From the NCBI GenBank assembly GCA_001563965.1, contig LKMS01000077.1, positions 1 to 7,426 of the forward strand: a stretch of DNA of 7,426 nt. Direction: 5' to 3'. The notes below the pieces were generated by a model. The model worked only from the letters and a program-made list of their open reading frames with translations. It was not told the DNA's origin and did no database searches. Each line of letters begins with the position of its first letter. Position 1 is the stretch's first letter. A program made the position numbers and the translations under genes. Source of the DNA: Haloferacaceae archaeon PL-Br10_E2g29 (GTDB taxonomy: Archaea > Halobacteriota > Halobacteria > Halobacteriales > Haloferacaceae). Of the stretch, positions 5,309 to 7,426 are shown in pieces.

Positions 5309-6204
5309 CTGACGGTGGCAGCTTCGATGGCAAAATCGGTCGCACGGTCGTCGACACCGCTCAACTCGCACTGCTGTTGGAGGTCAGTGGGACGCCAAAA
5401 CCCGGAAACGTCGACAGACACCGCGATCTCGCAGACCTCCACTTCGAGCATTTTCTAGCCGGTGCGATCGGCGCACGCCCTGGCCTCGCAATGGCCGCCC
5501 GTGGCGAACCGATTGGCTCGTCTTTCGAGCGAGCGGTTGCGGGTATGGCGAGACAGCGCGGCGGCAACACGCAGTTCGGCTGTCTGTTGCTGCTCGTCCC
5601 GCTCGTCCGGGCGGCCGCAACCGACTCGCTCACACCGAACGGCGTTCGGGAGGTCGTCGAGGCAACGACTGTCGCAGACGTGGTCGAGTTTTATTGCGCC
5701 TTCGAACACGTCGCTGTCGCCGTCGCCGACCCACCGGCCGACGCCGATGCGCTCGATGTGCGCCGCGGAAGCGACGCGGTATCGACGCTTCGCGAGCGGG
5801 AACTGACGCTGTACGACGTCATGGAGCTGTCGGCCACCCACGAGGTGGAAATCGCCGACGGCAACGCCCGTCTCTGGACGAACGGCTTCGACCGCGCGTT
5901 CGACGCGGCCGACGCCATTCTCGAGGGCGAGGGGCAGGTACTTGACCGGACCGCCCGGGCCTTTCTCGACTGTCTAGCTGCCGAACCCGATTCGCTTATT
6001 GCGACCACCCATGGCGCGGCGGTCGCCCGCGAGGTTTCACAGCGTGCCGAACGGGTTGCCGCCGACTGCGAGGCGACCGGCGAGTTGGCGGCGGCCGAGG
6101 CGCTTGCCGAGGAGTTCGTCGCGGCCGGCTACAACCCCGGAACGACCGCCGATCTGCTCGCGGCCGCACTGTTTATTGCGCTCCACCGGGGGGTGGAGCT
6201 ATGA
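5305..6204 (+). CDS. CitG-family protein (triphosphoribosyl-dephospho-CoA synthase-like)
   Basis: This 299-residue protein belongs to the CitG/MdcB family. In bacteria these make the triphosphoribosyl-dephospho-CoA precursor of the citrate lyase or malonate decarboxylase prosthetic group from ATP and dephospho-CoA. Conserved blocks: LEVSGTPKPGNVDRHRD (25-41, family PKPGxVDR); QRGGNTQFGCLLLLVPL (84-100, family NTxxG); and YNPGTTADLLAAALFI (276-291, family PGxxADLLA). The helical, Ala-rich make-up between the blocks fits the family. No citrate lyase or malonate decarboxylase subunit is encoded nearby and the bacterial GAHxDM extension after the first motif is absent, so the bacterial reaction should not be assumed. 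The start is taken at the ATG of the ATGA overlap (5305-5308) with the previous gene's stop; an in-frame ATG at 5293 would add four residues. Archaeal members occur with cofactor genes, so a nucleotide- or ribosyl-transfer step in cofactor synthesis is my inference. Confidence 0.85.
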   Translation: MTDGGSFDGKIGRTVVDTAQLALLLEVSGTPKPGNVDRHRDLADLHFEHFLAGAIGARPGLAMAARGEPIGSSFERAVAGMARQRGGNTQFGCLLLLVPLVRAAATDSLTPNGVREVVEATTVADVVEFYCAFEHVAVAVADPPADADALDVRRGSDAVSTLRERELTLYDVMELSATHEVEIADGNARLWTNGFDRAFDAADAILEGEGQVLDRTARAFLDCLAAEPDSLIATTHGAAVAREVSQRAERVAADCEATGELAAAEALAEEFVAAGYNPGTTADLLAAALFIALHRGVEL

Positions 6205-6863
6205 GCCGCGAAAACGACACGATCGAGGCCGGGTCGAACCCAGCGGCCCACCCGACACCAGACGGGTGGCCGGTCGCACTTCGCGGCGTCACCGAGTCGG
6301 TCGCCGCCACCCTCGGCCCGAACGACCTGTGGAATCTGGCGGCGCTCGGCTTGCACGCGCCCGACGAGCCGGGCGAGCCAGTCGAAGCGACGACGTGGGG
6401 GAACACGCGAACCCGCCGAAACTTCCATCGCGAGGGCGGCGGTGTTGTGTTGTTCACGGCCGATCCGCTGCTGTTTGCCACGGCTGCGATGACGATTCGC
6501 GAGGAGCCCGAAGCGGTCGTCGAGCACGCCGATTCGTGGGTCGCCGTCGACGCCGACCCGATCGACAGCGGTGAGTCCGGTGGCACGTCGTGGGAACGAT
6601 GGGCGCTCGAACCACGCGAGCCTGGAACCGTCGAGACGACGCGACCGGGAACCATCAACCGTGGCTGTGGGGCTGTGATCGAGGCGACGGTTGCGGCCTC
6701 ACGACTCGATGTGCCAACCTACGACACCGACATGCTGCTCGACCGACTGGCGTTCTTCGAGCAAACGGTCGAAAAATGCGGTGGCCCTCGCGACCGGGCG
6801 GCCTTCGAACTCGTAAGCGAGGAAAGCGGCTGGCGTGAGCGACGCGATGAAGATGTGATCTAA
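6201..6863 (+). CDS. DUF447 family protein, split-barrel flavin-binding-like fold
   Basis: This 220-residue protein matches the archaeal DUF447 family. The family block WGNTRTRRNF (66-75) is followed by VVLFTADPLLFATAAM (82-97), the usual strand and DPxxF turn. A second block, INRGCGAVIEATVAASRL (152-169), is also typical. Structures of family members show an FMN-binding split-barrel-like fold (established knowledge; not provable from this sequence), so FMN or a related cofactor may be bound. The N-terminal 20 residues are polar and probably disordered; residues 119-148 are an acidic loop. The biochemical function is unknown. The start ATG forms an ATGA overlap with the CitG-family stop (6201-6204) and is preceded by GGGTGGAG (6191-6198), a good haloarchaeal ribosome binding site. 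It is the last gene of the cofD operon; the next gene has its own promoter-like box after a 56-base gap. Confidence 0.85.
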   Translation: MSRENDTIEAGSNPAAHPTPDGWPVALRGVTESVAATLGPNDLWNLAALGLHAPDEPGEPVEATTWGNTRTRRNFHREGGGVVLFTADPLLFATAAMTIREEPEAVVEHADSWVAVDADPIDSGESGGTSWERWALEPREPGTVETTRPGTINRGCGAVIEATVAASRLDVPTYDTDMLLDRLAFFEQTVEKCGGPRDRAAFELVSEESGWRERRDEDVI

Positions 6864-6888
6864 CCGGCCAGCAAAACGCGGAACGAAT

Positions 6889-6896
6889 CGTTTTAG
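6889..6896 (+). promoter_or_regulatory. TATA-like box of rps17e
   Basis: CGTTTTAG, with the TTTTAG core at 6891-6896, lies 24-29 bases before the rps17e ATG at 6920. The preceding CGAAT is a plausible BRE. There is no ribosome binding site before 6920, which suggests a leaderless transcript separate from the upstream operon, although read-through is possible. Confidence 0.55.
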
Positions 6897-6919
6897 TGTT
6901 GCTCCGGTCAATCACCGAC

Positions 6920-7114
6920 ATGGCAATCAAACCCAAGTACGTCAAGCAACTCGCGACGACCCTGCTTGAAAAGTACCCCGAGGCGTTCAACACGGACTTC
7001 GAGACGAACAAACAACACGTCACCAAACTCACCACCGTTGAGTCGAAAGGCGTCCGCAACCGCGTCGCCGGCTACATCACGCGCAAAAAAGCAGCCACCG
7101 CAGCGACGGCCTAA
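6920..7114 (+). CDS. rps17e: 30S ribosomal protein S17e
   Basis: This 64-residue protein is S17e, a small-subunit protein shared by archaea and eukaryotes. Nearly the whole chain follows the family: MAIKPKYVKQLATTLLEKYP (1-20), the FETNK block (about 27-31), and the highly conserved VESKGVRNRVAGYITRKK (42-59). It contributes to the 30S head region and contacts rRNA through its basic C-terminal part. The net basic charge stands out against the acidic proteins around it, as expected for an rRNA-binding protein. ATG 6920 matches the universal MAIK start; an in-frame ATA or similar upstream extension is not needed. It follows the cofactor operon on the same strand with its own promoter-like box. 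It ends 71 bases before the convergent LOV gene. Confidence 0.97.
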   Translation: MAIKPKYVKQLATTLLEKYPEAFNTDFETNKQHVTKLTTVESKGVRNRVAGYITRKKAATAATA

Positions 7115-7118
7115 TTTT
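7115..7118 (+). terminator. Possible short T-run terminator after rps17e
   Basis: Four T residues follow directly on the TAA stop of rps17e. Archaeal RNA polymerase can stop at T-rich stretches without a hairpin, but four T is weak. I see no other terminator in the convergent gap 7115-7185. Confidence 0.2.
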
Positions 7119-7185
7119 CGGATTACGACGTTCGAACCCCGCGTACGGCTCACAGTTTGAATCGCGGCTTCGTCTCGACAGGTGG

Positions 7186-7426
7186 CTACTCGCGTTGTTT
7201 CCGAGCCGTAATATCCCGCTGGAAGCCGACCCAGTGTGTGATCTCGCCGTCTGTTGTTACCGGCGCAATGTCGACGCGGTTCCAAAACTCGGTGCCGTTT
7301 TTCTTGTAGTTCCGGAGCGTCTCCGAGACCGCCTCGCCAGCGTCGATGGCTTCGCGGATGTTCGAAACCGGCTTGCTGTCAGTCCCTTCGCCCTGCATGA
7401 ACCGGCAGTTTCGACCGAGAATCTCG
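7186..7426 (-). CDS. C-terminal end of a LOV (blue-light PAS) photoreceptor, partial
   Basis: The gene enters from the right edge and ends at a TAG at 7186-7188. The visible 79 residues are the core of a LOV domain, the FMN-binding PAS subclass that forms a cysteinyl-flavin adduct in blue light. The first nine visible residues, EILGRNCRF (coded 7425-7399), hold the LOV signature GxNCRFxQG, continuing as MQGEGT; the adduct cysteine is present. The flavin-contacting positions are also there: the Arg and Gln of the signature; Asn in RNYKKNGTEFWNRVDIAPV (both Asn residues); and the switching Gln in GFQRDITARK. The chain stops five residues after QRDIT, so no effector follows. Any histidine kinase, receiver or HTH domain must lie upstream, outside the window, unless this is a stand-alone short LOV protein. 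An internal ATG (first base 7398) cannot be the true start because it would remove the cysteine. The gene is convergent with rps17e. Confidence 0.92.
   Translation of the reverse strand, partial: EILGRNCRFMQGEGTDSKPVSNIREAIDAGEAVSETLRNYKKNGTEFWNRVDIAPVTTDGEITHWVGFQRDITARKQRE

Noticed and set aside
4213..5451. A 412-codon open frame on the minus strand opposite cofD and the Dus-like gene
   Set aside because: It lies antisense to well-supported coding sequence, is Ser/Arg/Ala/Thr-rich and low in acidic residues, unlike haloarchaeal proteins, and shows no recognisable motif. Such open frames are common in GC-rich DNA.
7186..7398. The internal ATG (first base 7398) as the start of a short PAS protein
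   Set aside because: The same frame continues to the window edge with EILGRNCRF, which supplies the essential LOV cysteine. The gene is partial at the edge rather than starting inside the domain.
1..7426. tRNA, rRNA, CRISPR, insertion sequence or prophage
   Set aside because: No cloverleaf with a conserved T-loop, no repeat-spacer array, no transposase or integrase motifs and no terminal inverted repeats were seen on either strand by eye. A covariance-model search could still find a small RNA.

Overview
The window is a gene-dense piece of a haloarchaeal (Halobacteria) chromosome. The base composition is GC-rich, most of the proteins are rich in Asp and Glu, gene starts often lack a ribosome binding site and instead have an AT-rich box 24-35 bases upstream (the pattern of leaderless or short-leader archaeal transcripts), and an archaeal/eukaryotic-type ribosomal protein (S17e) is encoded. 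The genus cannot be fixed from the sequence. I see no tRNA, rRNA, CRISPR array, insertion sequence or phage gene.

Layout: (1) 12-476, a small two-helix membrane protein of unknown function. (2) 592-1005, a ribbon-helix-helix (CopG-type) regulator with an uncharacterised C-terminal part. (3) 1075-1653, an NAD(P)H-dependent FMN reductase-type flavoprotein. (4) 1745-2323, an ATP-binding-type universal stress protein with an acidic tail. (5) 2369-3397 on the minus strand, BirA, the HTH-containing biotin-protein ligase, with an acidic repeat-derived insertion between two active-site motifs. (6) 3466-6863, a tight four-gene operon with overlapping genes: cofD (last shared step of F420 core synthesis), a short Dus/DHOD-like flavin TIM barrel, a CitG-family protein, and a DUF447 protein. 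(7) 6920-7114, rps17e with its own promoter-like box. (8) 7186-7426 on the minus strand, the C-terminal end of a blue-light LOV photoreceptor, cut by the window edge.

birA and cofD are divergently transcribed from a 68-base gap in which the two TATA-like boxes lie back to back around a small dyad and a 7-base direct repeat. uspA/birA and rps17e/LOV are convergent pairs.

The most interesting part is the cofD operon. Three genes of uncertain function (Dus-like, CitG-like, DUF447) are translationally coupled behind a known F420 biosynthesis gene. Relatives of the last two are also known from archaeal-type C1-cofactor gene sets. They therefore look like parts of a cofactor synthesis or modification route that has not been worked out. 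The second point is the LOV fragment, which keeps every residue expected for flavin photochemistry. Flavin or deazaflavin chemistry recurs across the window (FMN reductase, CofD, Dus-like barrel, probably DUF447, LOV).
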